The position numbers and the translations under genes are program-made. Under the pieces are notes generated by a model. That model ran no database searches. It was not told the DNA's origin and saw nothing but the letters and a program-made list of their open reading frames with translations. This document shows positions 23,280 to 34,963 of a stretch of DNA of 64,000 nucleotides, in pieces (the first letter of the stretch is position 1; each line of letters begins with the position of its first letter). The DNA is from Rhinopithecus roxellana. Its lineage: Eukaryota; Chordata; Mammalia; Primates; Cercopithecidae. The stretch is from contig NC_044568.1 of the NCBI RefSeq assembly GCF_007565055.1, forward strand, positions 42,043,656-42,107,655, written 5' to 3'.

Positions 23280-26200
23280 ATGGCAGATTTTGGGATCTCT
23301 GCTGGCCAGTTTGTGGCAGTGGTCTGGGATAAGTCATCCCCAGTGGAGGCTCTGAAAGATCTGGTGGATAAGCTTCAAGTGTTAACTGGCAGTGAAGGCC
23401 ACGTGTCTGTGGAAAACATCAACCAGCTGTTGCAGTGTAAGTACCCACCCATGTTGTCTGTATGAGGCTGGAGGGGTTTCTGTGGGAGTGTTGCCTTTCT
23501 GTGGTTCCTTGATACCTGAGTTTTCTTTTAGGGTGGCATGTGATAGTGGTGGCTCGTCACCCTGTTATTTTTCAGTTGAGATACACTGAGCTTAGGAGTG
23601 TAGTTGATGATTTCCATAAGTATGATGTTCTTTCTGTGTAGCTATTCCATGTTTTTTTTTTTTTTTTTTTTTTTTTGAGATGGAGTCTCACTCTGTCACC
23701 CGGGCTGGAGTGCAGTGGCCGGATCTCAGCTCACTGCAAGCTCCGCCTCCCGGGTTCACGCCATTCTCCTGCCTCAGCCTCCTGAGTAGCTGGGACTACA
23801 GGCGCCCGCCACCTCGCCCGGCTAGTTTTTTGTATTTTTTAGTAGAGATGGGGTTTCACGGTGTTAGCCGGGATGGTCTCGATCTCCTGACCTCGTGATC
23901 CGCGCGTCTCGGCCTCCCAAAGTGCTGGGATTACAGGCTTGAGCCACCGCGCCCGGCCGCTATTCCATGTTTTTTTAAAACACTTACTATTCATCCAGCT
24001 TCTTGGATGGATACCGAGTGGGGTCCATTCTCTCAGGGTGAGGTCTGTAGCCTTTGTTGGGGGTTGAAAGGGACCAGGAGATTGTCCCAGGCCAGATGAT
24101 TGCTAATTAGAGTCCTCTTCTTTTCAGCTGCCCACAAAGAATCCAGCTTTGACATTATTTTGTCAGGTTTAGTCCCGGGAAGCACCACTCTGCACAGTGC
24201 TGAGATTTTGGCTGAAATCGCCCGGATCCTTCGGCCTGGTGGATGTCTTTTTCTGAAAGAGCTGGTAGAGACAGCTGTAGGTAAGGAGAGCTTCACTTGA
24301 AAAACACATTTGACAGGGTTGAGTCTTTGAGCATGTGTGCTGCATCTCCCTGATCAGGAGATATCATTGGGAGATCAGTATTCCTATAGCAAAACCTTTT
24401 CCTTGGGGATAAGTTATCGTTAAAATCTGAAGCAACATATCTGGAGAAATTGTAATCTTTGGCTGACTCATTATGTAACAAAATAGAAGGACACTGCCAT
24501 CTAAAAATGGGTCCTTTTGCAGGTGAATAGTTAAACTTTGATATGTTCATAATATGGAAAGTGATGCAGCAATAAAAAGGAACACGCTAACTATATGTAC
24601 ATCAGCTTGGATGGATATCAAGGGAAGTAGCTGAGTGAAAAAAGTCAATCTCAAAAGGCTCTGTGCTGTACAATTCCATTCATACTCTTGAAATAACAAA
24701 ATTATAGTGGTGGAGATCAGATTAGAGTTTGCCAGAGGTTAGAAGTGGGAGGAAAGGGGTGTGTGGAGCTATAAAGGGGAAGTATAATGGTTCTCCTTTA
24801 TAGATAGAACAATTCTGTGTTCTGAATGTGGTGGTTACACATATCTACACATGTAATAAAATTACTTGGAACTGTAAAGCCCCCTCTGCCAAACGAGTAC
24901 ATGTTAAAGTAATGAAATCTGAAAAAGCTATGTGGACCATCAGTATCAATTTCCTGGTCTTCATATCAGGCTATAATTGGGTAAGATGTTACTGTGGGGA
25001 GAGAGGAAGTGAAGACCTCCTTAATATACAGAACTTTTTTGTTTTTTCCAACTTCCTGTGAATCTATAGTTATTTCAAAATAAAAAGTTTAAAAATAATG
25101 ACTGGAACTCTGGGAGTGATGTGGTAATTATTGATTCATATGAAACTAATGACAGTGTTCATGAAGTAAAAAATTTTTTGATCAGTGGTATAGCTGTCAG
25201 AGTGATTCAATTCTGGATTTTAATATTTTTCACTAGACTTTCAGTCAAAATGTAACAATTTCATCAAATTGAATAATAGAATAATAGAAATGAAAGTATT
25301 TTGAAATGTATAAAGGTGTTCATTGTTTATGGGGAAATAGAACTTTGTGTTATGTGTAGTATAATGGAATTGTAACATTTAAGAGCTTAGGTAAAAACAC
25401 TTTGAACAAAAAAAAAGTGTTTGTCAAGTTAAAATAGTGTCACTATGGCCAGGCACAGTGGCTCACACCTATAATCCCAGCAGTTTGAGAGGCCAGGGCA
25501 GGCGCATTGCTTGAGTCCAGGAGTTCGAGACTAGCCTGGGCAACATGGCAAAACCCCGTCTCTACAAAAAATACAAAAATTAGCCAGGCATGGTGGTGCC
25601 CACCTATAGTCCCAGCTACTTGGTGGGGGCTGAGGCAGGAGGATTGCTTGAATCTGGGAGGTCGAGGCTGCAATGAGCCGAGATCATGCCACTGCACTTC
25701 ATGACAAAGTGAGACCCTGTCTTAAAAATAAGAAGAAGAATAAAATAGTATCACTAAAATGTATATACAGTTGTCCTCATCTTACAATGGAGTTACGTCC
25801 TGATAAATGCTATTAAGACGAAAATGCATGTAATTCATCTAACCTACTAAACATAATTGCTTAGCTTAGCCTAGCCTACCTTAAACACGCTTAGGACACT
25901 TGCATTAGCCTACAGTTGGGCAGAATCATCTAACACAAAGCCTATTTATAATAAAGTGCTGAGTATCTCATGTAATTTAGTGAAAACTGAAGTATACAAT
26001 TTCTACTTGAATGGGTATCACTTTTACACCATCATAAAAGTTGAAAAATTACAAGTAGAACCATCATTAAGTCAGGGACCATCTGTACATTAAACAGAAT
26101 AGGTTATTTTGTTTTGTTTTGTTTTTTGTTTTTTCTTTGAGATCAAGTCTCACTCTGTTGTGCAGGCCAGAGTGCAGTGGTGCAGTCTCGGCTCACTGCA

Positions 26201-29200
26201 ATCCCCACCTCCTGGGTTCAAGCGATTCTCATGCCTCAGCTTCCCAAGTAGGTGGGATTACAGGCATGTGCCACCACGCCTGGCTATTTTTTGTGTGTGT
26301 ATTTTTAGTAGAGACGGGATTTTGCTATGTTGGCCAGATTGGTCTTGAACTCCTGGCCTCAAGTGATCTATCCACCTCAGTCTCCCAAAGTGCTGGGATT
26401 ACAGACATGAGCTACCACGCCCACCTGGTTATTATTGTTTGAATGCTTGCTAACCCACATAGGATTGAGCCTTTATTATTTTTCCTACTTTGACCTATAA
26501 AGCTATTAATTGAGATTTTCCTTTTGGCAGGTAACAATAGCAAAGTGAAGACAGCATCTAAGCTGTGTTCAGCCCTGACTCTTTCTGGTCTTGTGGAAGT
26601 GAAAGAGGTATGTTTGTAGACAACTTTCTTTGATGCCCTGCAGGTGAGGTAATCAGTATTGCTTAGAACTAGGAAACAAGAAACGCTTTGCATGTAAGAT
26701 ACATGATGCTGGCCGGGCGCGGTGGCTCAAGCCTGTAATCCCAGCACTTTGAGAGGCCGAGACGGGCGGATCACGAGGTCAGGAGATCGAGATCATCCTG
26801 GCTAACACGGTGAAACCCCGTCTCTACTAAAAAATACAAAAAACTAGCCGGGCAAGGTGGCGGGCGCCTATAGTCCCAGCTACTCAGGAGGCTGAGGCAG
26901 GAGAATGGTATAAACCCAGGAGGCGGAGCTTGCAGTGAGCTGAGATCCGGCCACTGCACTCCAGCCCGGGTGACAGAGCGAGACTCCGTCTCAAAAAAAA
27001 AAGACACGGCCGGGCGCGGTGGCTCAAGCCTGTAATCCCAGCGCTTTGGGAGGCCGAGACGGGCGGATCACGAGGTCAGAAGATCGAGACCATCCTGGCT
27101 AACATGGTGAAACCCCGTCTCTACTAAAAAATACAAAAAACTAGCCGGGTGAGGTGGCGGGCGCCTGTAGTCCCAGCTACTCGGGAGGCTGAGGCAGGAG
27201 AATGGCGTGAACCCGGGAGGCGGAGCTTGCAGTGAGCTGAGATCCGGCCACTGAACTCCAGCCCGGGCGACAGAGCAAGACTCCGTCTCAAAAAAAAAAA
27301 AAAAAAAAGACACATGATGCTTCAAAGGACAAAACTTGTGAGAATAGGCCAGGCGCTGTGGCTCATGTCTGTAATCCCAGCACTTTAGGAGGCCGAGGCA
27401 GGTGGATCACGAGGTCAGGAGATTGAGACCATCCTGGCTAACACAGTGAAACCCTGTCTCTACTAAAAATACAAAAAAATTAGCTGGGCCTGGTGGCAGG
27501 CGCCTGTAGTCCCAGCTACTCGGGAGGCTGAGGCAGGAGAATGGTGTGAACCTGAGAGGCAGAGCTTGTAGTAAGCCAAGATCACGCCACTGCACTCCAG
27601 CCTGGGTGACAGAGTGAGACTCTGTCTCAAAAAAAAAAAAAAAAAAAAAACTTGTGAGAATAATCAACTTCGAAGAGACTCAACTTGGCCCATGTGGGCT
27701 GGGGCTTGTTCTTGTCTCCTTGGTACTAGTTTAGTGGTAGTGACAGCTGAGGGGCATGAGCAGCAGCTCTGTTGCTTCCAACACCCACCTCTCAGTAGAC
27801 CCGAATCCTAGGCCTGGGTGAACACTGTCACCTAGTTCAGCCTCACATTTTTGGTGGGAGGTTGGAATAGGTTAGGGGGCAAAGTTCCTTTTCTGACAAT
27901 TAAGTGGAAATATTTAAATTAAGCAGAAGTGTTTATATTTCTACACTCTTTGATGTTAAAATTTTCTTGGATGTGGGAGAGGTAAATGTTACAGCATGAT
28001 AGCTGTTGTGCCTGTTATTTCTTACATAACGTAGGACCTTAAATTCTTTATTTTTTTTAATTTTTTTTCCTTCTTTTTGGAGACAGTCTTGCTCTGTTGC
28101 CTAGGCTGGAGTGCAGTGGCACGATCTCTGCTCACTGCAACATCCGCCTCCTGGGTTCAAGCAATTCTCCTACCTCAGCCTCCCAAGTAGCTGGGATTAC
28201 AGGCATGCACCGCCATACCCAGCTAATTTTTTGTATTTTTAGTACAGATGGGGGTTCGCTATGTTGGCCAGGCTGTTCTCGAACTCCTGACCTCAGGTGA
28301 TCTACCCGCCTCGGCCTTCCAAAGTGCTGGTATTGCAGGCGTGAGCCACTGCATCCTGCCAGGCCTTAGATTCTTTATGCCAACCTCTTCTTATTTTTCC
28401 TTTTAGTTTAAGGTTTTCTGTGCTTGATTTTAAAATAAGGAATGTGTATTAGACCGTTCTTCTGTTCCTATAAAGGAATACCTAAGACTGAATAATTTGT
28501 AAAGACAAGAGGTTTAATTGGCTCACTGTTCTGCAGACTGTACAGGAAGCATGGGCGTGCAACTGCTGGGTTTCTAGGGAGGCCTCAAGGAACTTTTACT
28601 CATGGCAGAAGGTGAAGCAGGAGCAGGCACATCACATGGCAAAGGCAGGATCAAGAAAGAGAGGAAGAGTTGGGGTGGGGAAGGTGCCACACTTTACAAC
28701 AACCACGTCTCATGAGAATTCGGATGGTGCTAAACCATGCATGAGAAATCGGCCCCCATGATCCAGTCACCTCTCACCAGGCCCCACCTCCAACACTCGG
28801 GATTACAATTCAACATGAGATTTAGAGGGGACACATATCCAAACTATATCAGACTCCTCATAAAAATTCACTTTATACTGAAGCATACAGAATATAAAGT
28901 GATATCCTACTCCTTGCTCACACTTCTCTCCCCAGAGGAAGCCACCAATGCCTTTTTGTATGTCCATTCAGACCTTTCCTATGTATTTACAAGCATCTAC
29001 ATGCACATACTTTTTTAAAAATGTAAAGGCCGGGCGCGGTGGCTCAAGCCTGTAATCCCAGCACTTTGGGAGGCCGAGACGGGCGGATCACGAGGTCAGG
29101 AGATCGAAACCATCCTGGCTAACACGGTGAAACCCCGTCTCTACTAAAAATACAAAAAACTAGCCGGGCGAGGTGGCGGCGCCTGTAGTCCCAGCTACTC

Positions 29201-32200
29201 GGGAGGCTGAGGCAGGAGAATGGCGTGAACCCGGGAGGCGGAGCTTGCAGTGAGCTGAGATCTGGCCACTGCGCTCCAGTCTGGGTGACAGAGCGAGACT
29301 CCGTCTCAAAAAAAAAAAAAAAAAATTTAAATAAGATCATATGCATACATTGTTCAATCACCAGCTTTTTTCTCACCCTTACATATCGTAGACACTTACC
29401 CACTTCAGTGTATTACCCTTCATTCATATTAATGATGTAATAGTATTCCATGCAATAGATGGACTATGATTTATGTAACCAGTCTATAATTATTGGACAT
29501 AGAGGTGGCACCCTGACCCTTTTTTTCTACCTTTATTCTCTGCTACTTTATCCCAAGGAACATAGAAAGGATTTTGCTCCCCCTTTGTGTTTTGGGATAT
29601 AAATTTCTGCTGTGTTCATTGTGGGCATTCTTTCCTGTTACACAGTAGGACCACATATGGTTCATTTTCATAATTATATTACATCCCCTCCAATAACTAG
29701 CATATGCTTCATACCTAATATTTTATAACTACTTTTACATTTTCCAAGGGGTAGGCTCCAAGTAAACATGCAGACAAAGGTTATACTCTAGGGTTCCTAT
29801 CAGTGAGAAACTGAATGTGAGGCATAAAGTGGTATCTGTTACCATCTACTGTTATATATTTAATGCACAGAAATGAGTCTTTAACTCCTGTGTAGGTAGA
29901 CATAGTAAAACCATTTTATAGAGGAGGGTGGACTAATCTTTTTGATGTCTTGAATTCTAGCTGCAGCGGGAGCCCCTAACCCCTGAGGAAGTACAGTCTG
30001 TTCGAGAATACCTTGGTCATGAAAGTGACCATCTGCTGTTTGTTCAGATCACAGGCAAAAAACCAAACTTTGAAGTGGGTTCTTCTAGTCAGCTTAAGCT
30101 TTCCATCACCAAGAAGTCTTCTCCTTCAGGTAAGGCTGGCCTAGGGACATTCTTCTGTTTGAATGGGTTTAGAGGGACATGTTAGAAATTGAGCCAGCAA
30201 TAAATGAAATGGTGATATTTTTAGAGGTTTAGTCTTTTGATTTCTGCCATTTCCACATAGAAGAATACTTAATGTACTATTATCGTGGGCATATTAGGAT
30301 CCCAAACTGAAATAATGCATAGGTATTATCTAGTTCAGCTCCTTCTTCTGCACCAGAAGATACTGAGGCCTCCTAATTCTACAGGACTGAGTCACACAGT
30401 TAATTAATGAAGTCCTTCCAGGTCCCGGAATTAACGTTTATCCTCAGAAGACCTCACAGTGTAGTGGTAATGGCAGATGAGAGTGCCCTGTTCCTGTTCT
30501 CATGTGCTTTTTTCCCCTATGCCAGGAAAATCAGCTGTTCTTACTTTGAGGATGCTAAGACACTTACAAAACTGTATTTCTTCTGCCTAGAAAGTTGTGT
30601 ACAAGCACACACGTGCACACACACACTGCCCCATCCTCATCCTTCCTATCACTATTTTTAAATGCCTGAATTGACCCAGCTGTGAGGTATGCACACATTT
30701 ACAGATATTTACTGGTATATCCCCACTTGTACGGTTTTGACCGTCTAACCTAAATCTTGAAGAAATCCTTTGGAATCTAACCTTTCAACTCATGGTTCCA
30801 GAATGAGTAGGAATAGCTTAGAAGAACAGTTGGCCCTGTGGCAGGTGTGAGCATCCAGCTATAACAATGATCACTAGAAGGCACTCTTACCCCAAGGGCC
30901 TGCAAGGATTTGCGCACACTGCATCTGAGCCTCAGCTCTTGGGCTCTTCCTTGCATTCTCCTGACTAGACAGAGAACCAGGAGGTGTGAGGTTTGTCTGC
31001 CACTGATGGTGTTACCTTGCCACCAGCAGCTCTAGAGCCTATTTTCTTGTATGTAGCAGGTTTACATGAGGCTATAAAGCTCTGCTATTTTTAAAGGTTT
31101 TGACACATTTCTCATTTAATCCTCAAAACACCTGCAGTAACATAGGGAGTACGATTTAGCTTCATGTTATAGGATGGAAACTAAGGTATCGAGGAGGAAG
31201 CAATATGGAATGGAGGTTAAAAGCATCAGACAGACTTTGCAGCCTGTGGAACCAGCCTAAGTGTCTAAACCTGTTTCCTCAGCAGTAAAACTAGGATGAC
31301 AGTTACCTCATAAGGTTGTCAGCAGAATTAAGTTAGATAATGTATGTAAAGTGCTTAATATGGTGCCTAGTACAAAGCAAGTGCTTAGCAAATGGTGACT
31401 GCTGTAACTACCAGAAAGTGGTTGGCCCAAGGTCAGACCTCTTAGAGGAGTAGGGCTGGAATTTGAACCCACATCTTCTGCCTCCCAGGCCAGTGTGTTA
31501 TCTTCTACACAGCAGAAAGCATTTAGGTATGTTTGTAATTAATAGTTTCTGACTGTTTTTATGGAGTTTTTTTCTTTTATTGCTTGGACTCAGTGAAGCC
31601 TGCTGTGGACCCTGCTGCTGCCAAGCTGTGGACCCTCTCAGCCAACGATATGGAGGACGACAGCATGGTGAGCTGGCACCACGGTCACTTGATGACTTTC
31701 TTTCAGGCCCCAGTTTGGGTGTGAACAGCTATAGTGACCTTTCTGGACTTGTAGGTGTGAATGTATTTAAAGCCCAGATTTATGACTATGCCTGTCACTT
31801 ACATCTTTGATTTAGAAGGAAACTCCATGTTGGTGGCTCTTTTTTTTTGGAGACAGAGTCTCGCTCTTTTGCCCAGGCTGGAGTGCAATGGCACGATCTC
31901 GGCTTACTGCAGTCTCTACTCCCAGGTTCAAGTGATTCTCGTGCTTCAGCCTCCCATGTAGCTATGATTACAGGCACATGCCACCATACTTGGCTAATTT
32001 TTGTATTTTTAGTAGAGACGGGGTTTCACCATGTTGGCCAGACTGGTCTCAAAACTCCTGACCTCAAGTGATCTGCCCACCTTGGCCTCCCAAAGTGTTG
32101 GGATTACAGGCATGAGCCACTGCACTCAGCTGTGTTGGTGGCATTTTAAATTTTTTAGCATTTCTTTTTCCCCACATAATTTCTTGTTCTCACTTCTTAT

Positions 32201-34963
32201 GATATGTTGAAAACTCTTGTGGGCATGTGTAAACCTGAAAAGATTTTGTCAGCTTAAATAGTTTTATTGGCACCTTTGTTTGGGCAAGTTGCTGAATGTT
32301 TCATGCTTTAAAAAGCCCTGTTTTCCATCTTTGATTGGCCCTGCCTGTAATAAAGTTCTTCATTTCTACACCTCTACTATTGAAGTTAGTGAGCAAAATA
32401 AGTCAGGTTCATGCTCTCATAGGGTTTACAGACTAAGTGTCTACACATTTACAAAGAATTACATAAAGATATATATAACTGTTTGATTTTTCTCTGGGAT
32501 TATGTAGAAGATATTTTGTTCCCTTTTTCACATGACTCTTCATAAACACTTCTCTCCCTCTCTGTTCTGCCTATTCCCTCCCTTCTCCTCATTCCTGCCC
32601 CTAACCCCCAACATGTGTATATTCTCTACACAATGCTGGCCAGTCTTACGGCTTTTTCTCATGTAAATTTGTTTCTAATTCCTTCGCATCCTAGTGCATC
32701 TTCTGTGGATGTAGTTTAACTCACCATTGGCCTCTTGAGCATGTGGTCAGGTTGAACATGATGATCAACCAAAAGTAGGACAGGGTGGATACCTTCTTTA
32801 GCCTGGACTCCAAGTTTCCTCTCAAAGCCTGTGGTCACTTTAGCTTTTCATTAGCAGAGACCACGACTGTGTCACTCATTGCTTTGAACACTCTCCAGGA
32901 TCTCATTGACTCGGATGAGCTGCTGGATCCAGAAGACTTGAAGAAGCCAGATCCGGCTTCCCTGCGGGCTGCTTCTTGTGGAGAAGGGAAAAAGAGGAAG
33001 GCCTGTAAAAACTGGTGAGTGCTGGGGTGACTGGAGCCTGCTATGCTGCATCCAGTGGCTTTGTGCGCAAGTCATCACAGTGCTGTACTATTTTTAAAAC
33101 ATACGTTTTCCAGCCTGGGCAATACAGGGAGACCATCTCTGCAAATAATTAAAAAAAAAAAAAAATTAGCCAGGCATGGTGGTATGTGCCTGTGGTTCCA
33201 GCTACTTGGGAGGCAAAGACAGGAGGATCACTTGAGCCTGGGAGGTCGAGGCTGCAGTGAGCCGTAATTGTGCCATACATCTAATTTCACTCTCCCTCAA
33301 AACCCTACCAGTGAGCCACGATTGTGCCACTGCACTCCAGCCTGGGCATCAGAGTGAGACCTTGGTGTCTTCACATTTGTTTTTATAAATGGATGGGAAG
33401 GATTGTAGAAAGTTAATCAGTGCTATTCAGGCTTGTTTAATCATCAGTGTTTTTTAAATGTAAAAGTTGCCAGCATTTACAAATCAGGAAATTACAAGTG
33501 AAAACAGATTTTTTTCCCCTTCTGTTCTTGAATTTGGAAAATATGGCAAACTGGGTACTCTTTCCCCAGCATGATAACCAGCTGAAGCTGAGTAGTGGCT
33601 GCCCTCTGTAAACAGAGTACACACACTCTACTTCCCTCATCCTCCTCCCACTCCTGTCTCCCTCAGCAGCCTCTCCCATTGCTGCTGTCTGCCTGGCTCA
33701 TAGGCTTCTGAGTTATGACACCGGTGTGAAGAGAAAAGGCTTAAAGCACATTTTGGCACTGTTAGGATTTGGAGTTTCTGGGTGGTGACAATTCTCATTC
33801 ATTAGTTACTGATTTTCCCACAGCACCTGTGGCCTTGCTGAAGAACTGGAAAAAGAGAAGTCGAGGGAACAGATGAGCTCCCAACCTAAGTCGGCTTGTG
33901 GAAACGTAAATATCAGGATCATTCCTCGGCATTCACACACCCCCAGGGGGATTAGGCCTCCTTCTAAACCAAGCACGTACAAGCTCCACCTCAAATATTT
34001 TAGTAACAGACAAATGCGTGAGCACACGAACATAGGTAGTAATGGGGAGAGAGGCTTTCTCCTGAGAGTGAGAGTGGGTTAGCGTGCTTGTGCTGGTCGG
34101 GGAGGGTCTTGTTTTTTTTTATTTTTGGCCCATTTCTTTGTACTTCAGAGTGAGACCGGATGGTTAGACATTTAGCTGAAGTTGGTTGTATTTTGAACTG
34201 CATAGAATATAGAACTATGGCCGGGCGCGGTGGCTCACGCCTGTAATTCCAACTACTCCGGAGGCTGAGGCAGGAGAATCACTTGAACCTGGGAGGTGGA
34301 GTGAGCTGAGATCGCACCACTGCACTCCAGCGTGGGTGACAGAGGGCCAGGTGCGGTGGCTCACGCCTGTAATCCCAGCACTTTGGGAGGCCGAGGCGGA
34401 TGGATCACAAAGTCAGGAGATCGAGACCATCCTGGCTAACACGGTGAAACCCCGTCTCTACTAAAAATCCAAAAAAATTAGCCGGGCATGGTGGCAGGCT
34501 CCTGTAGTCCCAGCTACTTAGGAGGCTGAGGCAGGAGAATGGCAGGAACCCAGGTGGTGGAGCTTGCAGTGAGCCAACATCGCACCACTGCACTCCAGCC
34601 TGGGCTATGGAGTGAGACTCTGTCTCAAAAAAACAAAAGAACTATGGCCTCCTAGGGAACTTTTCTTGACTGTAGTTTTTCACGAAACCAGAAATCTTGA
34701 AAACTCTTAATATTTGGGACTCAATTGGACCTGCAAACATACTCAGCCATTTCCTTCAGACCACTGTGACCACATGAAATTAGGAATTTCTGTCTTCTGG
34801 CTGGTATGCCTGGGATAAACTGACCCTTGGCTTCCCCATTTTCTCTCTCCAGTGCTACCTGGGCGATGCCTTCCGCTGTGCCAGCTGCCCCTACCTTGGG
34901 ATGCCAGCCTTCAAACCTGGGGAAAAGGTGCTTCTGAGTGATAGCAATCTTCATGATGCCTAG
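23280..34963 (+). CDS. CIAPIN1: CIAPIN1 (anamorsin), 8 coding exons, 312 aa
   Basis: CIAPIN1 is the Fe-S electron-transfer partner of NDOR1 in early cytosolic iron-sulfur protein assembly (yeast Dre2), and also has anti-apoptotic roles. Coding exons: 23280-23436, 24128-24280, 26531-26607, 29961-30129, 31594-31667, 32899-33014, 33824-33905 and 34853-34963 (TAG). They sum to 939 nt with every phase joining. Residues 1 to about 170 form the methyltransferase-like domain, starting MADFGISAGQFVAVVWDKSS. A linker leads to the first cluster motif CX8CX2CXC (C237, C246, C249, C251). The second motif CX2CX7CX2C (C274, C277, C285, C288) precedes the C-terminus LLSDSNLHDA. All eight cysteines are present. 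Residues differ from human as remembered at a few sites, for example Gly instead of Asp at the exon 3/4 junction codon. The start is fixed by homology. Confidence 0.96.
23652..23958 (-). mobile_element. Young AluY (Old World monkey type), CIAPIN1 intron 2
   Basis: Antisense full-length AluY with perfect 'gctattccatg' duplications at 23641-23651 and 23959-23969, and the 'ggccggatctcagctcactg' variant. Confidence 0.95.
24520..25085 (+). mobile_element. L1M-type fragment, CIAPIN1 intron 3
   Basis: Sense L1 ORF2-end text ('gcaataaaaaggaacacgct', 'cttggatggatatcaaggg', 'tgtacaattccattcatac', 'gtttgccagaggtt'). Decayed, with approximate limits. Confidence 0.65.
25447..25741 (+). mobile_element. 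AluJ/S element, CIAPIN1 intron 3
   Basis: Sense Alu bounded by 'aaaatagtgtcacta' and 'aaaatagtatcacta' target-site duplications. Confidence 0.9.
26107..26427 (-). mobile_element. AluS element 103 bp upstream of CIAPIN1 exon 4
   Basis: Antisense Alu with a (GTTTT)n head and 'aggttattttg'/'ggttattattg' flanks. It ends 103 bp before exon 4. Confidence 0.9.
26711..27002 (+). mobile_element. Young AluY, first of a tandem trio
   Basis: Sense AluY of the Old World monkey type starting at 'ggccgggcgcgg', 103 bp downstream of CIAPIN1 exon 4. Its A tail hosts the next Alu. Confidence 0.93.
27008..27308 (+). mobile_element. Young AluY, second of the trio
   Basis: Inserted at the A tail of the preceding Alu: the 'aaaaagacac' between the two copies is repeated after this Alu ('aaaaagacacatgatgct'). 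The outer 'acatgatgct' at 26701 and 27312 marks the first insertion. Confidence 0.93.
27347..27650 (+). mobile_element. AluY/S, third of the trio
   Basis: Sense Alu with its own 'aaaacttgtgagaata' duplications at 27331 and about 27647. Confidence 0.92.
28051..28361 (-). mobile_element. AluS element, CIAPIN1 intron 4
   Basis: Antisense Alu bounded by 'gaccttaaattcttta' and 'ggccttagattcttta'. Confidence 0.9.
28447..28851 (-). mobile_element. MaLR solitary LTR (MST/THE1 type), CIAPIN1 intron 4
   Basis: Antisense LTR with the characteristic ends 'tgtattagaccgttc...' and '...acatatccaaactatatca', and the middle 'gaggtttaattggctcac'. It is a lone LTR with no internal genes. Confidence 0.8.
29028..29325 (+). 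mobile_element. Young AluY (Old World monkey type), CIAPIN1 intron 4
   Basis: Sense AluY with a clean A tail and the 'ctagccgggcgaggtggc' signature. Confidence 0.93.
29330..29955. other. CIAPIN1 intron 4, L1-like and unique sequence
   Basis: The part at about 29340-29760 has antisense L1-like phrases ('gtagacacttacccacttca', 'agtattccatgcaatagatgg'). The remainder up to exon 5 shows nothing recognisable. Confidence 0.4.
30130..31100. other. CIAPIN1 intron 5, mostly unique
   Basis: No Alu or LTR is present. A short CA-rich patch lies at 30604-30630. The open frames carry no recognisable protein. Confidence 0.4.
31105..31505. repeat. MIR cluster, CIAPIN1 intron 5
   Basis: Three adjoining MIR-like pieces: about 31105-31195 ('cctcaaaacacctgcagtaaca'), 31205-31395 ('ggaggttaaaagcatcagac...gtgcttaatatggtgcctagta') and 31420-31500 ('ccaaggtcagac...gaatttgaacccacatcttct'). 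Confidence 0.6.
31840..32131 (-). mobile_element. AluS element, CIAPIN1 intron 6
   Basis: Antisense Alu bounded by 'tgttggtggc' duplications at about 31829 and 32132. Confidence 0.9.
32135..32895. other. CIAPIN1 intron 6 remainder
   Basis: AT-rich unique-looking sequence with a pyrimidine-rich tract near 32555-32600. No element or exon is recognised before exon 7. Confidence 0.4.
33108..33363 (+). mobile_element. Alu fragment with internal insertion, CIAPIN1 intron 7
   Basis: Sense right-part Alu text, interrupted near 33275-33310 so that 'gtgagcc...attgtgcca' occurs twice. Confidence 0.75.
34219..34345 (+). mobile_element. Alu fragment (deleted centre), CIAPIN1 intron 8
   Basis: Starts as a sense Alu, jumps over the middle, and ends at 'gggtgacagag', where a full Alu begins. 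Confidence 0.8.
34346..34637 (+). mobile_element. AluY/S element, CIAPIN1 intron 8
   Basis: Full-length sense Alu. The 'agaactatgg' duplications at 34210 and 34638 enclose both this and the preceding fragment. Confidence 0.9.

Noticed and set aside
26771..27667. Repeated 'ETESRSVTRAGVQW...' proteins on the minus strand
   Set aside because: Standard translations of antisense Alu elements.
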